A DNA stretch of 33,891 nucleotides from a virus. The translations under genes and the position numbers were made by a program. Within the stretch, counting starts at the first letter, position 1, and every line of letters starts with the position of its first letter. A model generated the notes under the pieces. It was not told the origin of the DNA, did not search any database, and worked only from the letters and a program-made list of their open reading frames with translations. Positions 13,465 through 21,808 of the stretch are shown here, in pieces. The DNA lies in IMG/VR virus record IMGVR_UViG_3300020183_000266, positions 1 to 33,891 of that record. One strand, given 5' to 3'.

Positions 13465-15576
13465 ATGGCAAACGATACTGCCAAGACGCAAACAGTAAAC
13501 TTTCTCCCCGTTCAGGCGACTTTTGAACCCCTACCGCCCTACGACATTATTACGTTCATTGGGCCTGCTGGAGAGCCGTTTTATGCCCCTGTAAGCCCTG
13601 TCTTAGACGGGGTGAGCATCACCAACAGCACAATCAATAGCACCACTATCGGGGCCACAACCCCGTCCACGGCGGCTTTTACGACCGCCTCGATGTCAAA
13701 CCAGCCCGCAAGCGATACTGACCTCTGCAATAAGCTATACGTTGACACCGTTGCCCTTGGGATTGCTTGGAAGCAGCCCGTATTAACAGCAACATCAGGA
13801 CCGATTACTCTGTCAGGAGCCCAAACCGTTGACACCGTCCCGGTCGTTGCGGGTGACCGAGTTTTAGTGAAAGACCAATCATTAGCTTACGAAAACGGTA
13901 TCTATATCGTTGGGACGCCTTGGACACGCTCGCCAGACGCTAATTCTTGGAATGAGCTGATTTCTGCGATGGTGTTTGTAGAGGAAGGCGGTCAAGCTGG
14001 ATCTGCTTGGTATTGCTCTGCACAACAGGGTGGGACGCTTGGGGTGACTGCAAACTACTGGTCAAATTTCTCCCTGACAGGCGTTTACAGCGCAGGAACC
14101 GGACTGACGTTAGTAGCAAACACGTTCAGTATTACAAACACCGGGGTCTCAGCGGCTACCTACGGGTCTGCGTCAACCGTTCCGGCTATTGTAGTCAACG
14201 CTCAAGGTCAGATTACTAGCGCAACTGACACCTCGATTGCGATTGCGGCCTCTGCAATCACCTCTGGGACTATCGATACCGCCCGTATATCAGGGTCATA
14301 TACAGGGATTACAGCGGTTGGAACCCTGTCGGGTCTGACGGTTAGCGCAACGATTTCTGGGTCAATTTCCGGTAACGCGGCGACCGCAACAACTGCGACC
14401 ACGGCCACAAGCGCAACAACCGCAACTAACCTTGCGGGCGGGGCAACAGGGAGCCTCCCGTATCAGAGCGGAGCTGGAGCTACTACATTTGTAGGGATTG
14501 GCTCTACGGGTCAGGTTTTAACCGTTGCGGGCGGGGTTCCATCTTGGGCTACACCAAGTGCGGGAACGGTTACAAGCGTTAGCGGAACGGGCACAGTCTC
14601 AGGCATTTCCTTGTCGGGAACGGTTACCAGCTCTGGAAACCTGACTCTAGGTGGAACGCTAGATTTATCCTCCCCGCCAACTATTGGAAACACGGTCGCA
14701 AATACTATTTCTGGCACGACCATTACGGCAACAACCAAGTTTGTTGGCCCGTACTTTGACGCTGCGTCATCGGCTGGTGGTGCGTTGCGAAACGCCTCCG
14801 GGGTTGCTCAACTTCAATGGGGCGCTGGTGGGGGTAGTAACGTAAGCCTAGATGTCTCTACTAATTTGAACGGGACTAACGCCCAGATTGACATCAGTCC
14901 TACGGGAACGGGTCACGTTCATATCAAGCCCGCCGGTGCTGGATCGATAGAAATTGCGCCAACAAGTTTGGGAACGATCAATAACATGAGTATTGGTCAG
15001 ACCACGGCAGCGGCTGGGTCGTTTACCAATCTTGGGGTAAGTGGCACGATTTCCCTTGCGGGATCGACAGGAATTTCGGGCTATGTCCTGACTTCCAACG
15101 GCGCGTCAGCCCCGACTTGGCAAGCAAACGCTAACGGCATCACGATTGCGGACGATACATCGACCAACGCAACCCGCTATCTGACGTTTGTAAGTGCGAC
15201 CTCTGGCACGGTTACGACCGAAAACGTATCGTCTACCAAACTGCAATTTAATCCCTCAAACGGGTTATTCGTTCTTGGTGGAACGTCAGCCATCCAGATT
15301 CAAACTGGAACGACCGCTGAGAGACCAACAGCAGCTACGGGGATGTTGCGGTTTAACACCACATCATCGACATTTGAGGGCTATAACGGATCAGCTTGGG
15401 GTGCGATTGGTGGCGGTAGCAACATCACAACCTACGGACTGTGGGAGAACGCCAACGCAATTAGTGCGAACTACACCATCGGCACAAACAATAATGGTCT
15501 GTCGGCTGGCCCGGTCACCGTAAATTCTGGTGTAACCGTAACAGTACCGAGCGGTTCAGTATGGACTGTGGTCTAG
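13465..15576 (+). CDS. Tail fibre protein
   Basis: The 703-aa low-complexity beta protein is rich in T, S, G, A and N. The N-terminal about 110 residues include D-L-C-N-K-L-Y-V-D-T-V-A-L-G-I-A-W-K, the fibre shaft module often followed by V-L-V-K-D-Q and N-G-I-Y. The middle has S-I-S-G-N-A-A-T-A-T-T-A-T-T-A-T-S-A-T-T tandem repeats, coded by a degenerate repeat around 14370-14430. The C-terminal third contains T-G-T-T-A-E-R-P-T-A-A-T-G-M-L-R-F-N-T, a common phage fibre module. It probably trimerises and reaches the host surface. Three tip-like genes follow it. AAGGGG (13453-13458) is the ribosome-binding site. Confidence 0.85.
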   Translation: MANDTAKTQTVNFLPVQATFEPLPPYDIITFIGPAGEPFYAPVSPVLDGVSITNSTINSTTIGATTPSTAAFTTASMSNQPASDTDLCNKLYVDTVALGIAWKQPVLTATSGPITLSGAQTVDTVPVVAGDRVLVKDQSLAYENGIYIVGTPWTRSPDANSWNELISAMVFVEEGGQAGSAWYCSAQQGGTLGVTANYWSNFSLTGVYSAGTGLTLVANTFSITNTGVSAATYGSASTVPAIVVNAQGQITSATDTSIAIAASAITSGTIDTARISGSYTGITAVGTLSGLTVSATISGSISGNAATATTATTATSATTATNLAGGATGSLPYQSGAGATTFVGIGSTGQVLTVAGGVPSWATPSAGTVTSVSGTGTVSGISLSGTVTSSGNLTLGGTLDLSSPPTIGNTVANTISGTTITATTKFVGPYFDAASSAGGALRNASGVAQLQWGAGGGSNVSLDVSTNLNGTNAQIDISPTGTGHVHIKPAGAGSIEIAPTSLGTINNMSIGQTTAAAGSFTNLGVSGTISLAGSTGISGYVLTSNGASAPTWQANANGITIADDTSTNATRYLTFVSATSGTVTTENVSSTKLQFNPSNGLFVLGGTSAIQIQTGTTAERPTAATGMLRFNTTSSTFEGYNGSAWGAIGGGSNITTYGLWENANAISANYTIGTNNNGLSAGPVTVNSGVTVTVPSGSVWTVV

Positions 15577-15585
15577 GAGAAAAAC

Positions 15586-16251
15586 ATGGCAGTCGTTATT
15601 AACGGAACAACGGGAATCTCAGGCGTAGACGGGTCTGCATCTACTCCAGCAGTTCAAGGAACAGATACTAATACGGGCGTTTTCTTTGGTGCGGATACTG
15701 TTACCGTTGCCACAGGCGGCACAGCCGCAGTCACCGTAGATTCTGGTCAACGCACCAAGTTCCCAACCACTATTGGTGTAGGTAATGCTACGCCATCTGC
15801 TTCTGGTGCTGGTATTACTTTTCCTGCTTCTCAATCCGCATCATCGGACGCAAACACGCTGGATGATTATGAGGAAGGGACTTGGACACCGACATTTTTT
15901 GGTTCCTCAAGTGCGGGAACAACTACATACAATAGTCGAAGAGGTAATTATACTAAAGTAGGTAGATTAGTTACAGTAAATGCTGATATGTCAATATCTT
16001 CTGCCACAGGAACCGGACAAGTAAACATAGGTGGTTTTCCTTTTACTTCTGCCACCGGCACTCAAGGGCGGTGCGTTCCGATGCTTAATAATGTTAATTG
16101 GACCGGTGGTACTTATTTAATTATTTTTATATTTGAATCAAACACAGTATGTGAAGTTTTTTATAGTGGAGATGATATAGCATGGGCAAATCAAAATATG
16201 ACTAATGAATCTATGGATTGGGTTTTTTCAATGACTTATGTTGCTGCTTAA
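15586..16251 (+). CDS. Receptor-binding tip protein, cassette 1
   Basis: The 221-aa protein has two parts. The N-terminal half (A-V-V-I-N-G-T-T-G-I-S-G; D-T-N-T-G-V-F-F-G-A-D-T-V-T-V-A-T-G-G; A-N-T-L-D-D-Y-E-E-G-T-W-T-P) matches a module common in marine and freshwater phage fibres. The C-terminal domain (about 105-221) is unique and coded by visibly more AT-rich DNA than its surroundings. The gene is paralogous to 17145-17714 through the shared T-P-S-A-S-G-A-G-I-T-F-P-A ... D-D-Y-E-E-G-T block. It probably recognises the receptor, with an exchangeable C-terminus. Confidence 0.75.
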   Translation: MAVVINGTTGISGVDGSASTPAVQGTDTNTGVFFGADTVTVATGGTAAVTVDSGQRTKFPTTIGVGNATPSASGAGITFPASQSASSDANTLDDYEEGTWTPTFFGSSSAGTTTYNSRRGNYTKVGRLVTVNADMSISSATGTGQVNIGGFPFTSATGTQGRCVPMLNNVNWTGGTYLIIFIFESNTVCEVFYSGDDIAWANQNMTNESMDWVFSMTYVAA

Positions 16252-16276
16252 CTTACCTACACCGGACTAAATAACC

Positions 16277-16864
16277 ATGTCACAGATAAAACTCGCCCCC
16301 AACGCAAGCGGCACGGGCATCTTCACGATTGACAGCCCAAATAGCAACACGAACAGAACGCTGTCTTTGCCTGACAATGCAGGAACAATTATTACTACTG
16401 GGTCTAGCGGTCAGTCTATTCCCAAGGCGGCGTTGCCTACGGGGTCGGTGTTGCAGGTGGTTCAAGGAACGCAAACTACAGGAACAAGCACAACATCGAC
16501 AAGTTATGTTGATACAAGTCTTTCTGCAACAATTACTCCAACAAGTTCATCAAGCAAGATACTTATAATAATGTATGGAGGAACAACAGATAGGATAGCC
16601 ACAGCAAATGAAGCCGCTAGATTTCAAATCATTCGTGGCGCAAGCACCTTTGTTCAAGGCGGTGGTAATTGGTATTTCAGCGCAACTGCTACCGATTTTG
16701 CGGCTCCAATAGGAGGAATGTCTTACTTAGATAGCCCCGCAACAACTTCTGCAACCACATATAAAGTTCAATTACAAAGCAGACTTGGTGGAGCGGCTAG
16801 TTTTAATACTAATTCCGGCGGTGGAAGCATAGCATCACTTATTCTTATGGAGATTGCGGCATGA
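16277..16864 (+). CDS. Receptor-binding tip protein, cassette 2
   Basis: The 195-aa protein has a conserved N-terminus (L-A-P-N-A-S-G-T-G-I-F-T-I; N-R-T-L-S-L-P-D-N-A-G-T-I) typical of phage fibre proteins. From about residue 60 a different, jelly-roll-like domain follows (S-S-S-K-I-L-I-I-M-Y-G-G; Y-K-V-Q-L-Q-S-R), on AT-richer DNA. It appears to be another tip or fibre-associated adhesin. Its stop overlaps the next ATG by four bases (16861-16864). Confidence 0.68.
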   Translation: MSQIKLAPNASGTGIFTIDSPNSNTNRTLSLPDNAGTIITTGSSGQSIPKAALPTGSVLQVVQGTQTTGTSTTSTSYVDTSLSATITPTSSSSKILIIMYGGTTDRIATANEAARFQIIRGASTFVQGGGNWYFSATATDFAAPIGGMSYLDSPATTSATTYKVQLQSRLGGAASFNTNSGGGSIASLILMEIAA

Positions 16865-17148
16865 TTACCAAAGCAGATGCTCTCATGTCTCTACGCCTTG
16901 GTGCTGAGTGGGTTTTGCGTGGTGATGAACTTGAATGGCTCGACCAAAATCAAACTCAACCTACTGAAGCAGAAATACAGGCTGAGATTGCAAGACTTGA
17001 GGCCGATTACGCCGCTAAAGAATATCAACGCCAACGAGCCAAAGAATACCCATCCATCGTTGACCAACTCGACCTGCTCTACCACGGCGGCATGGACGCA
17101 TGGAAGTCTGCTATTCAGGCCGTAAAAGATAGGTATCCCAAGCCATGA
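16861..17148 (+). CDS. Tail fibre assembly chaperone-like protein
   Basis: The 95-aa helical, charged protein ends with Y-P-S-I-V-D-Q-L-D-L-L-Y-H-G-G-M-D-A-W, a block found in many small phage proteins adjacent to fibre genes and related to the XkdW/tail-fibre-assembly type. It lacks the beta-rich composition of its neighbours. A role in folding or attaching the neighbouring tips is inferred from family position. It overlaps both neighbours (ATGA at 16861-16864 and 17145-17148), so it is translated with them. Confidence 0.6.
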   Translation: MITKADALMSLRLGAEWVLRGDELEWLDQNQTQPTEAEIQAEIARLEADYAAKEYQRQRAKEYPSIVDQLDLLYHGGMDAWKSAIQAVKDRYPKP

Positions 17149-17714
17149 GCACACTAAAAGTCAGTAACATACAAAACGGCTCCGCTACCAATGTAGCGAT
17201 GGTGCTAGATACTGCTGGCACAGTTAAAGCCTATTCCACCATCAGCGTAGGTAATGTAACCCCATCAGCAAGTGGTGCAGGCATCACATTCCCTGCTACG
17301 GCCTCTGCCTCAAGCGATGCTAATACCTTGGATGATTATGAGGAAGGAACTTTTGATGTAACACTTACTCCGGCAAGCGGTTCAATTACATTAAATTCAG
17401 GCTTAAATTCGTTAGCGTATACAAGAGTTGGAAGGTTAGTCACCTGCACCGGAAACATTGTAGTTTCTTCTGTATCAACTCCAACAGGGTCAATTACTCT
17501 AGGTGGGCTTCCTTTTTCAGTAGCCGGATTATCAGAAAATTCAGAACGGTTTGCTGGGTTGGCTGCTTTAACTGCATGGTCTTCAGGAAGTGGTTCTGGA
17601 TATTTATTGGTTGATTCAGGAACAAGCGGGTCTTTGCAATCTTCAGTTAATGGAACTCCTGTTTGTCAGGCAGGTGCAGAAGTATATTTTGGATTTTCTT
17701 ACTTTGCGGCTTAA
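17145..17714 (+). CDS. Receptor-binding tip protein, cassette 3
   Basis: The 189-aa paralogue of 15586-16251 shares the segment S-V-G-N-V-T-P-S-A-S-G-A-G-I-T-F-P-A ... S-S-D-A-N-T-L-D-D-Y-E-E-G-T, while the rest differs. The C-terminal half is on AT-richer DNA. The bases just after its stop resemble those after cassette 1 (start of the match near 16242 and 17705), so two cassettes share both flanks around different tips. This may be an alternative receptor-binding domain used by variants, or a second adhesin. Confidence 0.7.
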   Translation: MSTLKVSNIQNGSATNVAMVLDTAGTVKAYSTISVGNVTPSASGAGITFPATASASSDANTLDDYEEGTFDVTLTPASGSITLNSGLNSLAYTRVGRLVTCTGNIVVSSVSTPTGSITLGGLPFSVAGLSENSERFAGLAALTAWSSGSGSGYLLVDSGTSGSLQSSVNGTPVCQAGAEVYFGFSYFAA

Positions 17715-17718
17715 CTTA

Positions 17719-17748
17719 TCTACGCCAGACTAGCGTAGACGGATTTTT
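17719..17748 (+). terminator. Hairpin with short T-run after the tip cassettes
   Basis: TCTACGC (17719-17725), seven-base loop, GCGTAGA (17733-17739), then CGGATTTTT. It could be a weak terminator limiting downstream expression. Its left arm is part of a repeat also found after 16251, but the second arm is present only here. Confidence 0.45.
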
Positions 17749-17764
17749 ATAAAGGAGCATTAAA

Positions 17765-18013
17765 ATGGCAATCACTAAAGAAACAGTAGTAGATCAAGTT
17801 ACAGTCACAGAGAACGGCATCGTTCTGTATCGTGAGGCAACAAGGATTATTGAGGATGGCAAGGAACTGACCAAGACCTACCACCGTACTTCTCTGACAC
17901 CGGGACAAGACCTTGCGGGTCAGCCTGCCAATGTAGTGTCTATCTGTAACCTTACTTGGACACCAGAAGTCATTAGTGCTTATCAGGCTCAATTGGCGGC
18001 TAATCGCATATGA
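17765..18013 (+). CDS. Small phage protein of unknown function
   Basis: The 82-aa product (V-T-V-T-E-N-G-I-V-L-Y-R-E-A-T-R-I-I-E-D-G-K) is beta-rich in the first half with a short C-terminal helix [18 protein letters not shown] (17751-17757) is a strong Shine-Dalgarno. It stands between the tip cassettes and the connector genes and overlaps the next ATG. This layout recurs in related phages as I recall, but no function is known. A minor tail or chaperone role is possible. Confidence 0.6.
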   Translation: MAITKETVVDQVTVTENGIVLYREATRIIEDGKELTKTYHRTSLTPGQDLAGQPANVVSICNLTWTPEVISAYQAQLAANRI

Positions 18014-18300
18014 CTTTCGTCTGGAAAATTCTTGAGGTGTTGGCCAAAGATAATCGGGTCACAGGTGTCCGCTATCAATGTGACTGCCAAAATGTGCGGA
18101 CTGAGGGCTATTACACGTTCAAGAAAGACCAGCAGGGTTGCGAATACAAAGACATCAACGAGACCCTGTTAGTCCATTGGCTGCACCTCGACATGGGTGA
18201 CCAAAAGGCACTAATTGAGGCAAACTTAGAGCGCCAGCTAAACCCAGAAAACCCAACAAAACCGCCTTGGCACGTTGAAACCTTTAAGGTGACCTTATGA
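18010..18300 (+). CDS. Small phage protein of unknown function
   Basis: The 96-aa protein has [22 protein letters not shown] near its N-terminus and a basic/aromatic C-terminus ([11 protein letters not shown]). The C-D-C pair plus C44 could bind metal, but this is weak. It overlaps both neighbours by four bases, so it belongs to the connector operon. No family is recognised. Confidence 0.6.
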   Translation: MTFVWKILEVLAKDNRVTGVRYQCDCQNVRTEGYYTFKKDQQGCEYKDINETLLVHWLHLDMGDQKALIEANLERQLNPENPTKPPWHVETFKVTL

Positions 18301-19265
18301 CCCAGCCGATTGACATCATTAGCCGCGCCATGAAGGACATCGGAGCCTTGGCGGCGGGTGAGACCCCAGCGCCTGCGGAAGCTCAAGACGCATTCGATAT
18401 GCTCAATGACATGATCGACCAATGGTCTAACGAGCAAATGATGGTCTACTACAAGACCGAGATTATCTTTACCCTGACCGCAGGCCAGACCCAATACACC
18501 ATCGGCCCCGGGGGTCAGGTGGACTCAAGTTTTACAGGTTCTATTTCGGGAACGACCCTGACGGTCACCAATATCCTCTCAGGCGGTATAGCTCTAGGGA
18601 TGACGCTCTCAGGTTCTGGGATCACCTCGGGAACCAAGATTACGGGGTTTGGAACGGGAGCTGGCGGGAACGTGAACTACGCTGGGACGTATACCGTAAA
18701 TACTTCACAGTCTGCGGCCAGCACCACAATTACTGCGTACTACGAGCGCCCGCTAGGTGTTAATTCAGCGTTTGTAAGGGTAAACACTAACGCTAATGGC
18801 CAGCCGATTATCAACGGCGGTCTGGACTACCCGGTTGCGATCCTAAACCTTGAGAACTACGAGCTGATTGGATTAAAGACTCAGAACGGCCCGTGGCCCA
18901 AGGCGATGTATTACCAGCCCTCCGAAGTTATGGGGACGTTTTACTTTTGGCCAAACCCATCTCAGGGCGAGATGCACATCTTCTGCGACACAATTTTCCA
19001 GAGATTCAACTCAATTAACGACAACATCGTGATCCCGCAGGGCTACATTATGTGCTTGCGGTGGTGTCTGGCTGAGAGGCTTATGCCCATGTATGGAAAG
19101 TCTAACCCCCAGCAGATTGCGATGATCAACGCCTATGCCTCGCAGGCTAAAGCTACGATTAAGCGAACCAACATGAGGCCCATGCAGTCTGCGCGGTATG
19201 ACGATGTGCTGGTCGTTGGTAAACGAGCTGATGCCGGTTGGATATTGACCGGAGGCTTCCAGTAA
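18297..19265 (+). CDS. P22 gp4-like head-completion / tail accessory protein, with inserted Ig-like module
   Basis: The 322-aa protein opens [14 protein letters not shown] and continues [16 protein letters not shown], as in P22 gp4-type proteins that bind the portal and extend the DNA channel. P22 gp4 is only 166 aa. A module of about 70 residues (about 79-147: [12 protein letters not shown] ... [10 protein letters not shown]) is inserted, and it recurs twice in the next gene. The C-terminal part (A-M-Y-Y-Q-P-S-E ... L-R-W-C-L-A-E-R-L) is the conserved family end. The stop overlaps the next ATG (TAATG). Confidence 0.8.
   Translation: MTQPIDIISRAMKDIGALAAGETPAPAEAQDAFDMLNDMIDQWSNEQMMVYYKTEIIFTLTAGQTQYTIGPGGQVDSSFTGSISGTTLTVTNILSGGIALGMTLSGSGITSGTKITGFGTGAGGNVNYAGTYTVNTSQSAASTTITAYYERPLGVNSAFVRVNTNANGQPIINGGLDYPVAILNLENYELIGLKTQNGPWPKAMYYQPSEVMGTFYFWPNPSQGEMHIFCDTIFQRFNSINDNIVIPQGYIMCLRWCLAERLMPMYGKSNPQQIAMINAYASQAKATIKRTNMRPMQSARYDDVLVVGKRADAGWILTGGFQ
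18531..18740 (+). repeat. Ig-like module copy in the gp4-like gene
   Basis: This stretch codes one copy of a roughly 70-residue beta-sandwich-like module with the signature S-I-S-G-T-T-L-T-V near its start and G-T-Y-T-V near its end. DNA identity with the copies at about 19664-19859 and 19877-20074 is partial, so the copies are not recent duplicates. Confidence 0.7.
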
Positions 19266-21139
19266 TGCCTGACTTTGGGTTCGTAGGAGCTGCTTACGAG
19301 GCTCCATCCATTACTCAGGATGCCCAAGAGTGCATCAACTTCTTCCCCGAAATCGACCCTACCAAGGCGCAGGGCGAGCGGGGAATAGTCGCTTTATATC
19401 CCACCCCCGGATTAGAGACCGTAGCCATCTTTCCTAATCAGGAAGAGGTCAGGGGGCTCAGAACCCTCTCTGGCGGTCAACAGGTGGTCGCGGTATGCGG
19501 AGACTTTGTCTACGTCTTGGAGGACGATTTAACCCCTAAGATGGTCGGTCAGTTAAATACCGCTACCGGGGTTGTTGGGATAGTCGATAACGGGGTCAAC
19601 GTCTACATTGTGGACGGAACCTATCGCTATGCGTGGTTCATTAGTAGCCCGTCTGCGGCCAGCTTTACCGGGTCTATATCAGGCACGACCCTAACCGTTT
19701 CTACGATGTTAAGCGGCACGATTGCGGTCGGTCAGGCCATCTTTGGTTCTGGGGTTCAGCAAAATACCGTCATTACAGCCCTTGGAACAGGATCTGGAGG
19801 CACGGGGACTTACACGGTTAGCGACTCACAGACGGTAGCTAGTACGTCAATTAACTCAACCGCAGCACCCGCTATCGTGACCGGATCTATTTCCGGCACG
19901 ACTTTGACCGTTAGCGCGGTGACCAGCGGTTCCCTAAAGATTGGCCAGACCATCGAGGGAACCGGAATTACCGATGGGACGATTATTGTCGAGCAGCTCA
20001 CCGGAACGGCTGGAAGCATCGGAACCTACACGGTAAGCGCCTCCCAGACGGTCTCTAGCACGACCATCTATGCGATCAACTGGACGGTCTTACCGGCCAA
20101 TGACGGGCCTTTTGAGGGTGGGGTGACGGTAGATATTTCGGACAACTACTTTGTCTACAATAAGCCCGACAGCCAACAATGGGCCGCAAGCGACCTCTTA
20201 TCACCGATTACTGACCCCCTGTCTTTTGCCTCAAAGGATGGCTCACCAGATGATCTAGTGGCCATTATTGTTGATAGGCGCGAGGTCTATCTCTTGGGTG
20301 AGATGTCATCTGAAGCGTGGCTAGACGTAGGCTCGGTTCCGTTTCCGTTTTCAAGAATTCAGGGCTCCAGCACCCAACAGGGGATTGCGGCAAAGTTTTC
20401 CTGCGCCCGGATGGGTAACTCATTTGCCTATGTTTCCAAGAACAACCGGGGCGAGGCCACCATCGTCCGCATGAACGGCTACTTCCCCGAGAGAATCTCG
20501 ACCCATGCGGTAGAAAACACCCTAGTCGGTCAGAATGTCTCAAACGCGGTCGCGTGGACTTACCAGCTAAATGGCCATGAGACCTATGTCGTGAGCTTTC
20601 CTGACATTGGAGAAAACGGCTTGACTTGGGCCTACGACAACACCACAGGGCTCTGGCATAAGTGGCTCTATACCAACGACCAAGGAAACTATGAAAGGCA
20701 TAGGGGGAACTGTTGCTGTTTCTTTAATCAACAGGTCTTAGTCGGAGACTATGAAAACGGCAAACTCTATAAATTAGACCTATCGCAATACACCGATGAC
20801 GGTCAATTGGTGCGGCGCGTCAGACGTTGCCCCCACATTACAACCGACCTCCAGAGGCAGTATTTTGCGGAGCTTCAGATCCAGTTCCAGCCCGGGGTGG
20901 GTCTATCGACAGGTCAGGGCGAGAACCCCCAAGCGATGCTTAGATTTTCAAGTGACGGTGGGTTTACTTGGTCTAACGAGAACTGGGTCTCTATTGGGGT
21001 GCAAGGTAACTACTACGCCCGGGCCATATGGCGGCGGCTAGGCTGGGCGCGGGATCGGATCTTTGAGGTCGTGATTACCGACCCAATCAAGGCGGTTATT
21101 GTCTCTGCGAACCTAAAAGCAGAGGCCGGGGATAACTGA
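19265..21139 (+). CDS. P22 gp10-like packaged DNA stabilisation protein, with two Ig-like modules
   Basis: ATG 19265 (TAATG overlap) is preferred to an upstream in-frame start at 19238. The 624-aa protein opens [14 protein letters not shown] then Q-E-C-I-N-F-F-P-E, the gp10 family N-terminus; P22 gp10 (472 aa) forms the hexameric tail hub closing the portal channel. The extra length is explained by two tandem modules at about 134-198 and 205-270 (S-I-S-G-T-T-L-T-V ... G-T-Y-T-V-S), also present in the gp4-like neighbour. The core ends with [14 protein letters not shown]. Confidence 0.85.
   Translation: MPDFGFVGAAYEAPSITQDAQECINFFPEIDPTKAQGERGIVALYPTPGLETVAIFPNQEEVRGLRTLSGGQQVVAVCGDFVYVLEDDLTPKMVGQLNTATGVVGIVDNGVNVYIVDGTYRYAWFISSPSAASFTGSISGTTLTVSTMLSGTIAVGQAIFGSGVQQNTVITALGTGSGGTGTYTVSDSQTVASTSINSTAAPAIVTGSISGTTLTVSAVTSGSLKIGQTIEGTGITDGTIIVEQLTGTAGSIGTYTVSASQTVSSTTIYAINWTVLPANDGPFEGGVTVDISDNYFVYNKPDSQQWAASDLLSPITDPLSFASKDGSPDDLVAIIVDRREVYLLGEMSSEAWLDVGSVPFPFSRIQGSSTQQGIAAKFSCARMGNSFAYVSKNNRGEATIVRMNGYFPERISTHAVENTLVGQNVSNAVAWTYQLNGHETYVVSFPDIGENGLTWAYDNTTGLWHKWLYTNDQGNYERHRGNCCCFFNQQVLVGDYENGKLYKLDLSQYTDDGQLVRRVRRCPHITTDLQRQYFAELQIQFQPGVGLSTGQGENPQAMLRFSSDGGFTWSNENWVSIGVQGNYYARAIWRRLGWARDRIFEVVITDPIKAVIVSANLKAEAGDN
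19664..20074 (+). repeat. Two tandem Ig-like module copies in the gp10-like gene
   Basis: Copy one spans about 19664-19859 and copy two about 19877-20074. Both carry [10 protein letters not shown] and G-T-Y-T-V-S with Q-T-V-(A/S)-S-T-(S/T)-I. They are spaced by a short A-A-P-A-I linker. Confidence 0.7.
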
Positions 21140-21360
21140 TGGCTCAACTACCCCAGAATCAGGTAATACCTACAAGCCCTTTAGCGAATGAAACCGGACG
21201 CCCGACCCCGGCATGGCAACTCTTTTTTCTAAACCTTTTGAACTTTACAAGCAGCTCTACGGCGACCGCTGGGTCTGCGACCCTGCCTGCGAACCCCCGG
21301 GGGTTTATCAATATCACCGTGAACGGGGAAGTTAAAAAGGTTCCCTACTACGATGTCTGA
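21139..21360 (+). CDS. Small protein between gp10-like and cupin genes
   Basis: The 73-aa product has a proline-rich start (L-P-Q-N-Q-V-I-P-T-S-P-L-A) and P-A-W-Q-L-F-F-L-N-L-L-N-F near residues 24-36. It ends N-P-R-G-F-I-N-I-T-V-N-G-E-V-K-K-V-P-Y-Y, a segment I recall from many small phage tail proteins. The ATG overlaps the gp10-like stop (TGATGG), and its end overlaps the cupin gene by 8 bases. A minor tail component is likely; the exact role is unknown. Confidence 0.6.
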   Translation: MAQLPQNQVIPTSPLANETGRPTPAWQLFFLNLLNFTSSSTATAGSATLPANPRGFINITVNGEVKKVPYYDV

Positions 21361-21808
21361 GCTTATAGAACAGTTCGTTCCCTCGCGGGAGATGATTGAC
21401 CGGCTCCAAGGCGAGATGGTCAAGATGCCGCAGGCAGAGTTAAAGACAGAACATTATTTTTCTGGCGGGATGTATTGCAGAAAACTGTTTCGACCAGCAG
21501 GCACGTTAATTGTTGGCAAGGTTCACAAACAGGATCATTTCTTTATGTGCGCCACCGGGGAAATTATTTCATGGTCGGAAAAGGGTATGGTTACCCTGCG
21601 TCCGGGCGATATAATCGAATCCAAAGCGGGAACCAAGCGGGTGACGCTGGCGGTGACTGACTCCATCGGGGTTACGTTCCACCGAACTGACAAGACCGAT
21701 TTGGATGAAATTGAGGCAGAGCTGATCGAGCCCGATGAGACTGCCTTGTTTGATTCACAAAACAGGCTTAAAGTTTTAGCAAACAGTTTGGACGGAGAAA
21801 AATTATGA
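21353..21808 (+). CDS. Cupin-fold protein
   Basis: The 151-aa protein has cupin-like strands: L-I-V-G-K-V-H-K-Q-D-H-F (about 51-62, with histidines in the first cupin-motif position), I-S-W-S-E-K-G, then L-R-P-G-D-I-I-E-S-K-A-G-T-K (about 82-95), and S-I-G-V-T-F-H-R-T with a late histidine. This fits a small beta-barrel that can bind metal or sugar, though no specific enzyme is evident. Cupins are occasionally seen next to P22-like tail genes. It may be a minor virion part or act on host glycan. Two AAACwGTTT palindromes lie inside it (21482-21490, 21781-21789). Confidence 0.65.
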   Translation: MSELIEQFVPSREMIDRLQGEMVKMPQAELKTEHYFSGGMYCRKLFRPAGTLIVGKVHKQDHFFMCATGEIISWSEKGMVTLRPGDIIESKAGTKRVTLAVTDSIGVTFHRTDKTDLDEIEAELIEPDETALFDSQNRLKVLANSLDGEKL

